DNA of 64,000 nt from Siminovitchia fordii DSM 16014 = CIP 108821. GTDB taxonomy: Bacteria; Bacillota; Bacilli; Bacillales; Bacillaceae_C. A program made the position numbers and the translations under genes. Numbering within the stretch: the stretch's first letter is position 1; each line of letters opens with the position of its first letter. The stretch is taken from positions 1 to 64,000 of the forward strand of contig NZ_KB894695.1 of assembly GCF_000374565.1 (NCBI RefSeq), read 5' to 3'. Below, piece after piece: positions 27,325 through 35,651 of this stretch. The notes under the pieces are model-generated. The model was not told where the DNA came from, ran no database searches, and saw nothing but the letters and a program-made list of their open reading frames with translations.

Positions 27325-27687
27325 CTAACATTCTTCCGGCGTTCCTGTCACTTTTGCCGTACGGAATGATGAGCCGCATCCACATGATACGAGAGCATTC
27401 GGATTATCTATTGTAAAGCCGCCCCCCATAAGGGATTGTTTAAAATCAATGACGGTTCCAGCAACGATCGGTGCAGTCTCTTCGTCGATGACAACACCTA
27501 CTCCGTGCTGTTCAAAGAATGTATCTTTTTCGGCTTTCTCTTGGTCAAGACTCATGCCGTATGATAAACCGCTACACCCGCCGCCATTAATGGAAAAACG
27601 GAAATAGGCTCCTTCTTCCCCATTTTCCTTCATCATTTTTTTGATCTGCATTGCAGCTGCTTCGGTCAATGTAACCAGATCACTCAT
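27325..27687 (-). CDS. yutM: A-type iron-sulfur carrier YutM
   Basis: A 120-residue HesB/IscA/ErpA-type carrier that takes Fe-S clusters from the SUF scaffold to apoproteins. The three cluster cysteines are visible: NGGGCSGLSYG near residue 37 and SCGCGSSF near 102. Matches B. subtilis YutM. Part of a run of Fe-S related genes (yuzB, yuzD, yutI) that precedes the suf operon by about 30 kb. Confidence 0.92.
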   Translation of the reverse strand: MSDLVTLTEAAAMQIKKMMKENGEEGAYFRFSINGGGCSGLSYGMSLDQEKAEKDTFFEQHGVGVVIDEETAPIVAGTVIDFKQSLMGGGFTIDNPNALVSCGCGSSFRTAKVTGTPEEC

Positions 27688-27770
27688 GAATCTGCACCCC
27701 CTCAGCGAGAAATTTAGGTCTTCCTTCTATTATAAATCCGGACTGATCTATTCTCAACCAATTGGTTTCA

Positions 27771-28007
27771 TCAAAACATCGGATTATCTTCTATATATTG
27801 GTAAATACTTTTCACCAAATCATCCGGGCTTTCACCCGTTACAACTTCTCCATTGACAAGAGCATATAAAGTTTCAGCACACAAATCGCAATGATCCAAG
27901 CAGCCATACTCAACAATGTCCAAATCCGGGTCTTCCTCAAGCTTTTGCATTGCTTCGTAACCACCCATACCTAAGTTGCTGATACAAAATTCTATGATAG
28001 GATTCAT
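27771..28007 (-). CDS. yuzB: YuzB family protein (DUF1450)
   Basis: 78 residues, thioredoxin-like [2Fe-2S] style small protein with conserved cysteines in EFCISNLGMGG and YGCLDHCDLCAETLYALVNG; ends IEDNPMF as in B. subtilis YuzB. Function unknown; the cysteines suggest metal or cluster binding. ATG 28007 has GAGGTGAAG upstream. Confidence 0.88.
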   Translation of the reverse strand: MNPIIEFCISNLGMGGYEAMQKLEEDPDLDIVEYGCLDHCDLCAETLYALVNGEVVTGESPDDLVKSIYQYIEDNPMF

Positions 28008-28229
28008 TTGCTTCACCTCATTACCAGTCTTTATCCTACTCTTTTCGCATGGGTTAGTCAATTTGAAAGACCTAATCGGGTAATTCCACTGACCGAAACA
28101 TACTAATCCTGTTGTATATCAAAGTGGATTCAGCTATACTTTACGTTGGATATAGAACTCTTAAACCGATAAATATCGTTTTGTTTTTTCTTTAAATGGA
28201 TAAATAGACGGCAAAAGGAGATTGTTTGC

Positions 28230-29297
28230 ATGAAAAAATTAGTACTGCTGGGCGGTGGATATGGGAATATGCGGGTGCTGCACCGTTTGCTGCCAAATAA
28301 CTTACCGGAAGACGTATCCATCACATTGATTGACAGAGTGCCTTATCATTGTCTTAAGACAGAATACTATGCATTGGCTGCCGGTACAGTCTCAGATCAA
28401 GAAGTCCGTGTACCATTTCCAGAACATCCGCGCCTTGAATTGAAATATGGTGAAATAACGAAAATCGACCTTGAAAAAAAACTCGTTCATCTCGATGAGG
28501 GTGAACCTGTCCCATATGATGACATCGTTATAGGTCTTGGGTGCGAGGATAAATATCACAATATTCCTGGAGCCAAAGAGTATACACATAGTATTCAAAA
28601 TATAGAAAAGGCCCGTGAAACGTATCAAACATTGAACAATCTGCCGGCCAATTCCGTTGTCAGCATTGTAGGCGGTGGGCTGAGCGGAGTGGAGCTTGCG
28701 AGTGAGCTTAGGGAAAGCCGCGAGGATTTGGTCATTAAGTTATTTGACCGTGGAAAAATCATTCTTTCAGCATTTCCGGAAAGAGTCAGCCGCTATGTGC
28801 AAAATTGGTTCCAGACAAATGGCGTTGAAGTCATTAATGGTGCGAACATTACAAAAGTGGAAGACCGCACTCTTTACAATCATGATGAACCGGTCCAAAC
28901 CGATGTTATTGTATGGACTGCCGGAATCCAGCCAAACTGGATTGTACGTGATATGGATGTTGAAAAGGATAAGCAAGGCAGAGTCGTATTGACGAAATAT
29001 CATAACATTCCAGTTGATGAACATGTATATGTTGTCGGGGACTGTGCAAGCCTACCTTATGCACCAAGTGCTCAACTCGCTGAAGGACAAGCGGATCAGA
29101 TTGTACAGATACTTCAAAAACGCTGGAGCGGGCAGGAACTTCCTGAAGAATTACCGACAATCAAACTTAAAGGAGTACTTGGCTCTCTTGGTAAAAAGCA
29201 AGGATTCGGTCTGATGGCCGAACGTGCCATTACCGGCCGTATTGCCCGGATTCTGAAATCGGGAATTCTGTGGATGTATAAGTATCATAATGGTTAG
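28230..29297 (+). CDS. yutJ: NADH dehydrogenase-like protein YutJ
   Basis: A 355-residue pyridine-nucleotide disulfide-type flavoprotein of the NDH-2 group. FAD motif LVLLGGGYGNMRVL, NAD motif SIVGGGLSGVELASELRE, second FAD motif YVVGDCASLPY with APSAQLAEGQADQI. It lacks redox cysteines; electron acceptor unknown. AAAAGGAG precedes ATG 28230. The second NDH-2-like gene within 4 kb of yumB, the same arrangement as in B. subtilis. Confidence 0.9.
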   Translation: MKKLVLLGGGYGNMRVLHRLLPNNLPEDVSITLIDRVPYHCLKTEYYALAAGTVSDQEVRVPFPEHPRLELKYGEITKIDLEKKLVHLDEGEPVPYDDIVIGLGCEDKYHNIPGAKEYTHSIQNIEKARETYQTLNNLPANSVVSIVGGGLSGVELASELRESREDLVIKLFDRGKIILSAFPERVSRYVQNWFQTNGVEVINGANITKVEDRTLYNHDEPVQTDVIVWTAGIQPNWIVRDMDVEKDKQGRVVLTKYHNIPVDEHVYVVGDCASLPYAPSAQLAEGQADQIVQILQKRWSGQELPEELPTIKLKGVLGSLGKKQGFGLMAERAITGRIARILKSGILWMYKYHNG

Positions 29298-29521
29298 AAA
29301 GCAAAAGGCGATCTTTAGCGGGACAGATTCTAATACGAATAGCAGCGCCTTTCTTACAAAGCTGGAAGAAGTACTGAGTAACACTTAATTTGACTGTACA
29401 GTCTAGGGTTTACAACTCGAGACGATGGGGCTTAATCGTAATGTCTGCTAATCGCTGTTGCCTACAGCTGAACATATAGAAAAATTTTCAAATCCTGTTT
29501 ATAGGCTCAGCATTAATATAG

Positions 29522-29549
29522 CCGGAATCAGGTTATTTCCTGATTCCGG
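29522..29549. terminator. Terminator between yutJ and yuzD
   Basis: Perfect 11-base arms CCGGAATCAGG and CCTGATTCCGG, directly beside the yuzD stop and 225 bases after the convergent yutJ stop. A weaker AAAGGCG/CGCCTTT hairpin at 29304-29355 may serve yutJ. Confidence 0.75.
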
Positions 29550-29554
29550 TAATT

Positions 29555-29878
29555 TTATTCCGCATGATATCCGTATTCTTTCAACTTCTTGTACACATCT
29601 TTTAACCGTGGATTTCCTTCTCCGATGATTTCATCGTCCATCGTAACAACTGGATAAAACAGATCTTCTTCAATAACCCGCTCTGCAAATGCTTTGGTTT
29701 CCGTCTCTTCCGGCGGATTAAAAATATCGATATAACGGATTTTAAACGGCTGGCCCGGAAACTTTCGTGTAATGGCCGCTTCCAGCCATTCGTATGTCTC
29801 TTTTGAAGAAGGCAAGTTGACGCAGCTTGCACAAATTTGCTCTGCCCCATATACAATTATTTCAGCTTCTTTCTTCAT
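29555..29878 (-). CDS. yuzD: YuzD family protein (DUF1462)
   Basis: A 107-residue thioredoxin-fold protein: IIVYGAEQICASCVNLPSS has a CxxC (CASC), FKIRYIDIFNPPEE follows, and the thioredoxin-type cis-Pro is in FYPVVTMDDEIIGEG. Matches B. subtilis YuzD; function unknown, possibly NifU-linked since it faces yutI. ATG 29878 with AAAGGAG upstream. Confidence 0.87.
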   Translation of the reverse strand: MKKEAEIIVYGAEQICASCVNLPSSKETYEWLEAAITRKFPGQPFKIRYIDIFNPPEETETKAFAERVIEEDLFYPVVTMDDEIIGEGNPRLKDVYKKLKEYGYHAE

Positions 29879-30247
29879 CGCTTCCACACTCCTTTCCATT
29901 TATTTTAACGCTTATGTAGGAAATTCCAAATGTATTGATTACGATGGATTGGGACTATAATAATGGGAGACTGTCGAAATGGATCGTTTGACATTGAAAG
30001 TACAGGCTTATTAATTTTACAGACACTTTTTAAGTCAGTAGAAATCCGCCTTTTTAAACAATGATTATTATAATCATATAAAGGGACGTTAAAAAAATGA
30101 TACCAACTCTATACATCATTTTCCCGAACTGAAACTTGCCGCACTCCAAATATTGGTATATGAGTGACTAGTGAGATGGCCAAACATAGTCATAGATTTT
30201 TTTTTCGTTTCTGATTATAATGGGTATTAGGAAGGGAGTAGATCTGA
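29879..30247. other. Divergent yuzD/yutI intergenic region
   Basis: 369 bases with no gene seen. It contains a Fur-family-like palindrome at 30062-30076 and should hold the promoters of both neighbours. Confidence 0.5.
30062..30076. promoter_or_regulatory. Fur/PerR-like 7-1-7 palindrome
   Basis: TGATTAT-T-ATAATCA is a perfect 7-1-7 palindrome. Each half differs at one position from the Fur box half TGATAAT. It lies between two genes linked to thiol or Fe-S chemistry. AT-rich DNA gives such palindromes by chance, so confidence is low. Confidence 0.35.
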
Positions 30248-30484
30248 ATGTCTGAACAAACAATGTACAGTCAAGTTCAAGAAGTACTCGATAAATTACG
30301 GCCTTTTCTCCTTCGTGACGGCGGTGACTGTGAACTCGTTGATGTAGATGAAGGTATTGTTAAACTTCGTCTTTTGGGTGCCTGCGGCACATGCCCAAGT
30401 TCAACTATTACCTTAAAAGCCGGTATCGAGCGGGCATTGGTTGAAGAAGTGCCTGGCGTCGTTGAAGTGGAACAGGTATTTTAA
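30248..30484 (+). CDS. yutI: NifU-like Fe-S scaffold/carrier YutI
   Basis: A 78-residue Nfu domain: [20 protein letters not shown] and the cluster-binding CGTCPSS (CxxC). It carries [4Fe-4S] clusters from SUF to targets. Same length as B. subtilis YutI. GAAGGGAG precedes ATG 30248. Confidence 0.93.
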   Translation: MSEQTMYSQVQEVLDKLRPFLLRDGGDCELVDVDEGIVKLRLLGACGTCPSSTITLKAGIERALVEEVPGVVEVEQVF

Positions 30485-30487
30485 TTC

Positions 30488-30517
30488 GCGATACGGATTT
30501 TTCCGGATCGCTTTTTT
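30488..30517 (+). terminator. Terminator after yutI
   Basis: GCGATACGGA pairs with TCCGGATCGC (imperfect at one position), followed by T6, 4 bases after the stop. Confidence 0.85.
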
Positions 30518-30544
30518 ATTTTTTGTAAGAAAATCTAAAAGTAT

Positions 30545-30690
30545 TGATATCCTGACAAGCGCAAGGCAATTCCGAGAAGGCAGTTCTTCAGCCTTTCAAG
30601 GAAGTACCTTGAGACCTCAAGTGGCTCGATTTTAAAAGCACGTCCAATGGCCGCTAGACCTCACACTCGTTGGAGCTCATCAACGCACTT
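30545..30690 (-). repeat. Degenerate dispersed repeat, copy 1
   Basis: GC-richer than its surroundings and non-coding. On the minus strand it shares blocks in the same order with 34220-34380: GCCATTGGACGTG / GCCACTGGACGTG, TCGAGCCACTTGAGGTC / TCGAGTGCC...TCGAGGTC, and CTGAAG...GCCTTCT...GCGCTTGTC / CTGAAG...GCCTTCT...CGCTTGTC. Relationship judged by eye. Confidence 0.55.
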
Positions 30691-30705
30691 TGCATATATA
30701 TAGAA

Positions 30706-31698
30706 TTAAAGCCATTCAACCAACGGCAGGCTTTTTTTCACTCCCACCGTAGAAAAAAAAGTTCGGAGGAACCGTTCATAATCCTTCGTATCCCTCAAAT
30801 ATCTGGCAAGCGTTTCTTCCAACTGCTTTTTTGTAGATTGTGAATTTGTATTATAATATTCCTCTACACAGACAAAATAGTGTAACGGAAATAATAACCT
30901 TGCATAGATCAGCCTCCATGCGAAAGGAGATATCGGTGAAAGAGACTGGTATTCATTTAAAAACTTCACCATATCAGGGCGAAGCGTCCGGCTGCTTTTA
31001 AAATAACGATCCCTGATCCATTCCGAAATGTCCCTGGAAGGATGGTCAAGGACCCAGTCGAAAGGATTCCGAATTTCTTGTTCACCCTTCCACAGCTCCT
31101 CATGGAATCTTTCATGGCAAATGGTCCCATAATCAAGACGCTGATGCTGCTCGTCCAGTTCTGTATCTGTCACATATTGGATGGCATTCTCGCACAATCC
31201 CAAATAATATGGAAAAGATTCCATAAACATCTTGTCAAATTCTTCTCTCGGTGGCTCATGAATCAACCCAGTCCATACTTTCTCCATTTGATCAAGCCTT
31301 GTCGACCAATACTCCTTCCATTCTCCCACCCTGTTCAATGTTTTAATGGGAGCCTGCAGTCTCTTTCCCCTTTCATGGAACCTTGCCAGTTGCCGGCCTG
31401 TCTTTCGATTGCGGTTCGCCGTGTGGAATGGGTTTTGAAGGACGACATAATCCTCATTTTCATGTGTGACTAAATACTTTCCATCCTTGCCAGCTACAAA
31501 CCTTGACACTTTTTTATCTGAATGCTTTGCCATGTGCTCTGACATTTCATATAATTCTATTAGAGCTTCCTGTTGCACATGTGTAACGGAAACAATAGTA
31601 TACAACAAACCGTTTGAAAAATAGCGTATTTGCCGTCCAATACGCATCGACTGCTCTGCTTTAATATTAAAATATTTCTCCAAAATATCCATAGGCAT
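30706..31698 (-). CDS. yutH: Spore coat-associated protein YutH
   Basis: A 330-residue CotS/YutH-type protein with a degenerate aminoglycoside-phosphotransferase-like kinase fold, deposited on the forespore. The catalytic-loop equivalent is QRLDYGTICHERFHEELW around residue 188, and NPFDWVLDHPSRDISEWIRD is the DFD-like part. Matches B. subtilis YutH. Active-site residues are only partly conserved, so it may not be an active kinase. Confidence 0.87.
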   Translation of the reverse strand: MPMDILEKYFNIKAEQSMRIGRQIRYFSNGLLYTIVSVTHVQQEALIELYEMSEHMAKHSDKKVSRFVAGKDGKYLVTHENEDYVVLQNPFHTANRNRKTGRQLARFHERGKRLQAPIKTLNRVGEWKEYWSTRLDQMEKVWTGLIHEPPREEFDKMFMESFPYYLGLCENAIQYVTDTELDEQHQRLDYGTICHERFHEELWKGEQEIRNPFDWVLDHPSRDISEWIRDRYFKSSRTLRPDMVKFLNEYQSLSPISPFAWRLIYARLLFPLHYFVCVEEYYNTNSQSTKKQLEETLARYLRDTKDYERFLRTFFSTVGVKKSLPLVEWL

Positions 31699-31855
31699 AA
31701 AAACATCCCTCTCTTATCACTTTTTCCCTATATAAGTATATGAGCGAAATTAGTTAAATTGCTGATGAATTGTTCTTCACATGGAAAATGCGGGGGAGGA
31801 GAAAATGTAATTTAAACAGAACTTCATGATGACATTTCCATAAAGGGTGAGAAGA

Positions 31856-32356
31856 ATGAGTGCAGAAAGAAAAATGACAAAATTGGAAGAGAAGGCACGC
31901 CGCTTATTGAATGAGCGTGGAGTGTCCATTGAGGATATCGCAGAATTGGTGATGTACTTACAAAAGAAATACCATCCCGACCTCACAACCGAGGAATGCG
32001 TATTTAATATCGAGCGCGTACTTCGTAAAAGGGAAGTCCAAAATGCCATATTAACGGGAATTCAATTGGATATGTTAGCAGAACGGGGCATGCTTGAGGA
32101 GCCGCTTCAATCCATCATCGGAACAGATGAAAGCCTGTATGGTGTTGATGAAATTTTGGCTTTTTCCATCGTCAATGTATATGGATCCATCGGATTTACC
32201 AATTATGGTTATATTGATAAACAAAAGCCAGGTATTCTTAAGCATCTGAATGACCATTCAACAGGCGAGGTCAATACTTTTCTGGATGACATAGTCGGCG
32301 CAATCGCAGCGGCGGCTTCCAGCAGGCTTGCCCACAGCGCAAAAGGCGAAGAATAA
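31856..32356 (+). CDS. yutG: Phosphatidylglycerophosphatase A-like protein YutG
   Basis: 166 residues, PgpA family: dephosphorylates phosphatidylglycerol phosphate or a related lipid phosphate. LLNERGVSIEDIAELV opens the domain; DEILAFSIVNVYGSIGFTNY and FLDDIVGAIAAAASSRLAH are conserved parts. Unlike E. coli PgpA there are few hydrophobic segments, as in the Bacillus type. ATG 31856 with AAGGGTGAG upstream. Confidence 0.85.
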   Translation: MSAERKMTKLEEKARRLLNERGVSIEDIAELVMYLQKKYHPDLTTEECVFNIERVLRKREVQNAILTGIQLDMLAERGMLEEPLQSIIGTDESLYGVDEILAFSIVNVYGSIGFTNYGYIDKQKPGILKHLNDHSTGEVNTFLDDIVGAIAAAASSRLAHSAKGEE

Positions 32357-32404
32357 ATAACTTCCGCGTGTCACAGTTGGCTGAATGCGATCACCACAAA
32401 ATGA

Positions 32405-32436
32405 AAAAGGTCTGAACAAACGCGTTCAGACCTTTT
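32405..32436. terminator. Terminator between yutG and yutF
   Basis: Perfect 13-base arms AAAAGGTCTGAAC and GTTCAGACCTTTT; works on both strands between convergent genes. Confidence 0.85.
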
Positions 32437-32474
32437 AATCCAATTTATCTATTTATACATTCAATTAGACTGTT

Positions 32475-33239
32475 TTAGACCGTCCATTCTGCAAGATTAT
32501 CCACCACATATGTTGGTTGAATTTCCTTTGCCTTTAATGCTTCTTTTGTTGTTACACCCGTATGGACAAGTAGGGTGTCCATTTCAACATTAATGCCTGC
32601 CAAAATATCCGTATCGTAATTATCACCGATCATCAGCGTTTTCTCTTTTGGAATACCAAGTACTTTTAACGCCTGTTCCATAATAATGGAATGAGGCTTT
32701 CCTATGAAAATGGGCTCTTTTTGAGTGGAAACTGTAATGACGGAAGTAATCGCCCCGTTCCCTGGGAGGAGCCCCCTTTCCGTCGGTAGCGCCACATCGC
32801 CATTCGTGGAAAAAAACATGGCCCCGTTTCGGACGGAAAGGCAGGCTTTCGCTAACTTTTCGTATGTTATTTTACGATCTATTCCAATGATGACGGCCTC
32901 TGGATCGCTGTCTGTCAATCTGAAACCTTTTTCCTTCAAGGCGGTTGTAAGTCCTCTTTCGCCAATAACATAAATTGAAGTCAATGTATGGTTTTCATGC
33001 AGGTATTCAGCTGCTGCCATGGAGGTTGTAAATATATCCTTCTTTTCAGCTTCAATTCCAAAATACTTTAAATGATCTGCAACTTGTTCTGGAGTTTTTG
33101 ATGAATTGTTTGTAACAAATAAATAGGGAATCCCCTTTGTCCTCAAACTGGCTACAAACCGGACAGCCTCAGGGATACTTTCTGTGCCTCTGTACATCGT
33201 ACCATCCAAATCAATCAGATAGCCTTCATACTTATTCAC
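32475..33239 (-). CDS. yutF: HAD-family phosphatase YutF (NagD type)
   Basis: 254 residues, class IIA HAD hydrolase. Motif I YLIDLDGTMYRG (nucleophile Asp), motif II LFVTNNSSKTP, lysine motif FIGKPHSIIM, motif III LMIGDNYDTDILAG. Equivalent to B. subtilis YutF; substrate uncertain (p-nitrophenyl phosphate or nucleotide/sugar phosphates in the family). GTG 33239 has GGAAGGTGG upstream. Only 21 bases after yutE on the same strand, so cotranscribed. Confidence 0.88.
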   Translation of the reverse strand: MNKYEGYLIDLDGTMYRGTESIPEAVRFVASLRTKGIPYLFVTNNSSKTPEQVADHLKYFGIEAEKKDIFTTSMAAAEYLHENHTLTSIYVIGERGLTTALKEKGFRLTDSDPEAVIIGIDRKITYEKLAKACLSVRNGAMFFSTNGDVALPTERGLLPGNGAITSVITVSTQKEPIFIGKPHSIIMEQALKVLGIPKEKTLMIGDNYDTDILAGINVEMDTLLVHTGVTTKEALKAKEIQPTYVVDNLAEWTV

Positions 33240-33260
33240 CGAAATCCACCTTCCAAACAC

Positions 33261-33698
33261 TTACTTCTTAAATGCCGATACAGGTCCCAATTCATTAGTT
33301 AAATAATCCCTTACTTTTGGCGGGAATTGTTTAAGAGCATCGCTTTCTTCTGTAAGCATTGATTTTACTTGTTTGTGATTAACTTCAATATACTCCTGTA
33401 CCAGCATTTTCCGAAAGCTGATGACAGATTTTAAGCTTTTGCTCATATCATTTGTGATGACTTTTTCATCATTTAGTATATCAATGATATCGTCATAACT
33501 GCCCGGATCCCTCATGATAAATCCGTCAATCATCGCATTTCCGGTATCAAGAATGGATTCAATGACAGTTTGCGCAATTCTTTCAAGCGCCATTTTTTCA
33601 ACTTCTGTCTCCCATTCATTTTTTCCTTCAAAAAGCTGAAGCTGCTCTTCCATATACAACAACGTCTTTTCAATTCTTTCACGATCTATAAAGTACAT
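33261..33698 (-). CDS. yutE: HepT-like DUF86 protein YutE
   Basis: A 145-residue all-helical protein of the DUF86/HepT fold. HepT toxins carry R-x4-H-x-Y; here the site reads RKMLVQEY, with Gln in the place of His. There is no MntA-type nucleotidyltransferase antitoxin gene beside it. It is therefore probably not a HepT RNase but the conserved housekeeping form YutE. ATG 33698 with GGAGGG 10 bases upstream; operon with yutF. Confidence 0.85.
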   Translation of the reverse strand: MYFIDRERIEKTLLYMEEQLQLFEGKNEWETEVEKMALERIAQTVIESILDTGNAMIDGFIMRDPGSYDDIIDILNDEKVITNDMSKSLKSVISFRKMLVQEYIEVNHKQVKSMLTEESDALKQFPPKVRDYLTNELGPVSAFKK

Positions 33699-33812
33699 GT
33701 TTCTGATTCCCTCCAACAGTTGTTACCATTATCTTATCAAATATATGATCGGTAGACGAATAACTGGAACGTTTATGGGGATTTTAAACAATAAAAAAGG
33801 TGGGTCTATCAC

Positions 33813-34127
33813 ATGGAAGAATCACGCCACGACGGCAATAATCCCGATAAAGAAGAAATCTCATATACAGACGTATCCAATGCAGAAACGCGAAGGAACT
33901 TTATTATACCTGAGGACTTTCCCGAAGGGCCATACGGAGCACCGAGAGGAAAGCATACACGAGTAGAAAATAAATCGACTCCATGGAAAGAAGGGCAACG
34001 CCCGTATAGTGCTTTTAACTACGAATTCAAATCCATGCACCAAAATAGGCCCCGCCAGTTCCCAGGAGCCCATCCGACACATGATGACCCAAACAGAGAC
34101 ACCGAACCCCCTTATGAAGACAGCTAA
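33813..34127 (+). CDS. Hydrophilic protein of unknown function
   Basis: 104 residues, strongly hydrophilic, rich in Pro, Asn, Arg and His, with no hydrophobic core; likely disordered. Landmarks are IIPEDFPEGPYGAPRGK and PYSAFNYEFKSMHQNRP. It looks like small conserved Bacillaceae proteins annotated as cytosolic, but the family is not firmly recognised. AAGGTGG upstream and a strong terminator downstream support a real gene. Divergent from yutE. Confidence 0.65.
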   Translation: MEESRHDGNNPDKEEISYTDVSNAETRRNFIIPEDFPEGPYGAPRGKHTRVENKSTPWKEGQRPYSAFNYEFKSMHQNRPRQFPGAHPTHDDPNRDTEPPYEDS

Positions 34128-34133
34128 TTTCAT

Positions 34134-34168
34134 AAGAAGTGGCCAAGGACAAAACTTGGCCATTTCTT
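34134..34168 (+). terminator. Terminator after the hydrophilic protein gene
   Basis: AAGAAGTGGCCAA pairs with TTGGCCATTTCTT (one mismatch), 7 bases after the stop. Confidence 0.85.
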
Positions 34169-34189
34169 AATTGATAAGCAACCTCGGCT

Positions 34190-34465
34190 CCGACGGACAG
34201 GAAGTACTAGTGCAAACGAAGACGATATGAGCCTGCCGAAGCCACTGGACGTGGCGCTCTGAGGCGGCCTTTGTCACCGGGTTGTCTGGCTCGAGTGCCA
34301 TCGGGCTCGAGGTCATAAGCCAATCGCTGCTGAAGGCAAACTACGCCTTCTTCACCGCTCGTCTTACGCTTGTCACCAATAAGCAGGCACTCTCGCACTT
34401 CTTTTTTCCTTTATCTCGTCAGGATTCGTCCAGTCTGTACGTCGATTTGCAGGCATCTCCGCTTT
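34190..34465 (+). repeat. Degenerate dispersed repeat, copy 2
   Basis: A GC-rich, non-coding block in otherwise AT-rich DNA. The left part matches 30545-30690 in inverse orientation. The right part (CCTTTATCTCGTCAGGATTCGTCCAGTC region, about 34407-34440) matches 63926-63953 near the right edge. Internal self-complementary pieces such as GCCACTGGACGTGGC are present. It occupies the whole gap between two converging genes. Confidence 0.55.
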
Positions 34466-34467
34466 TC

Positions 34468-34743
34468 TTATTTATCCACTTTTTTCAGTACAAAGTACGC
34501 GCAGCCAAAGTTGCAGTACTCATATAGATATTCCGATAAAGTGCTTATTTTTGTATCATATGATGCCTTATGATTATCATCCGAGAAAAAGCCTTTCAGG
34601 CGAAGCTGGCCATAGCCCCAATCACCTACAATGTAATCATATTTTATCAATATATCGCTGAAGCGGGCTCTCAACGCTTCCTCATTGAAGCCGTCCCTAA
34701 AATCTTCAACGAGCTCATATTGCTTATTTTGTATCGCAACCAA
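34468..34743 (-). CDS. yutD: YutD family protein (DUF1027)
   Basis: 91 residues: YELVEDFRDGFNEEALRARF, YDYIVGDWGYGQLRLKGFF and YLYEYCNFGCAYFVLKK are the family's conserved parts. Function unknown; widespread in Firmicutes. The TTG start at 34743 has GGGTGAG upstream. Confidence 0.9.
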   Translation of the reverse strand: MVAIQNKQYELVEDFRDGFNEEALRARFSDILIKYDYIVGDWGYGQLRLKGFFSDDNHKASYDTKISTLSEYLYEYCNFGCAYFVLKKVDK

Positions 34744-34933
34744 TTATCTCACCCGCTTTTTTGGCTTTAGTTATAAAAAATTGCCTCTAGAAGTCTTTCC
34801 TATAAGGTTGTACCTTATGTTAACAAAGTTTGTGTTCAATTTCTGTTCCTCTATAAATTATAACTCAAACGGCAACAATTTCTAGTAAAAAAGCCGCTTT
34901 TTCGCACATCCTACTATAGAGGAGGTGTATTTT

Positions 34934-35572
34934 TTGAAATCAGCAAGGGTTGTATCGATTGTTCTAAGTGTCATGATATTGGGTGCCTGTGCGGCCAATG
35001 AGCGCCAGACCGCAGAAAACGATGCGGTCTATAAAGAAAGCGGAAACACGATGAATAGAGATGACCGGCACGATTTATATAACCGTTCAAATAATGATAA
35101 TAATTATGGCTTTGTCCGCGAGGTAAAAAGCCCTGTTCCGGGCAAAACAGCGGATTTTGAGCGTAATGATACAATAGACCGGGAAAAAACCGCCCGTACA
35201 ATCAGCAAAATGACCGTTGCACTGCCAAATGTTCTTGACAGCAGTGTAGTCGTAACCGACAGCGAGGTTTTAATTTCCTATAAATTAAGCGAAACAGATG
35301 ATAAAACAAGGTTTGAGACGGCTGATCAGGTAAAGAAAACAGCCATGTCTGCAGTTCCACGCTGGTATCACGTTTATGTCACAGATGACCCAGCCTTAAG
35401 GCAATATGTTGAAAATATTGGTTCCATTGATCCTTATACAGCGAATAAAAATAAAGCTGTAAGGGACACCATCCGTATGATGAAAGAAAGTTCCCCTCAA
35501 GGCCGAAAAATGAGTGACACTGAAAATGAGAATGGAGAAACAAAAGAAGATCGTATGATCAACTCAAGATAG
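34934..35572 (+). CDS. yutC: YhcN/YlaJ-type sporulation lipoprotein YutC
   Basis: 212 residues. Signal peptide with lipobox (VVSIVLSVMILGAC), a low-complexity Asn/Asp-rich linker, then the YhcN/YlaJ domain (RTISKMTVALPNVLDSSVVVTDSEV and VPRWYHVYVTDDPALRQYV). Such lipoproteins sit in the inner spore membrane and act in germination or outgrowth. TTG 34934 with GAGGAGG upstream. Upstream of lytH on the same strand. Confidence 0.85.
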   Translation: MKSARVVSIVLSVMILGACAANERQTAENDAVYKESGNTMNRDDRHDLYNRSNNDNNYGFVREVKSPVPGKTADFERNDTIDREKTARTISKMTVALPNVLDSSVVVTDSEVLISYKLSETDDKTRFETADQVKKTAMSAVPRWYHVYVTDDPALRQYVENIGSIDPYTANKNKAVRDTIRMMKESSPQGRKMSDTENENGETKEDRMINSR

Positions 35573-35651
35573 CCTTGCAACATATATATCGGCCCGTGTA
35601 TATCATGGGCCTACTTATTTTTTAATAATAAGCAGAGGAGGTTTCACCCAT

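Noticed and set aside
33261-33698. A HepT/MntA toxin-antitoxin pair
   Set aside because: The catalytic His is replaced and no nucleotidyltransferase gene is adjacent.
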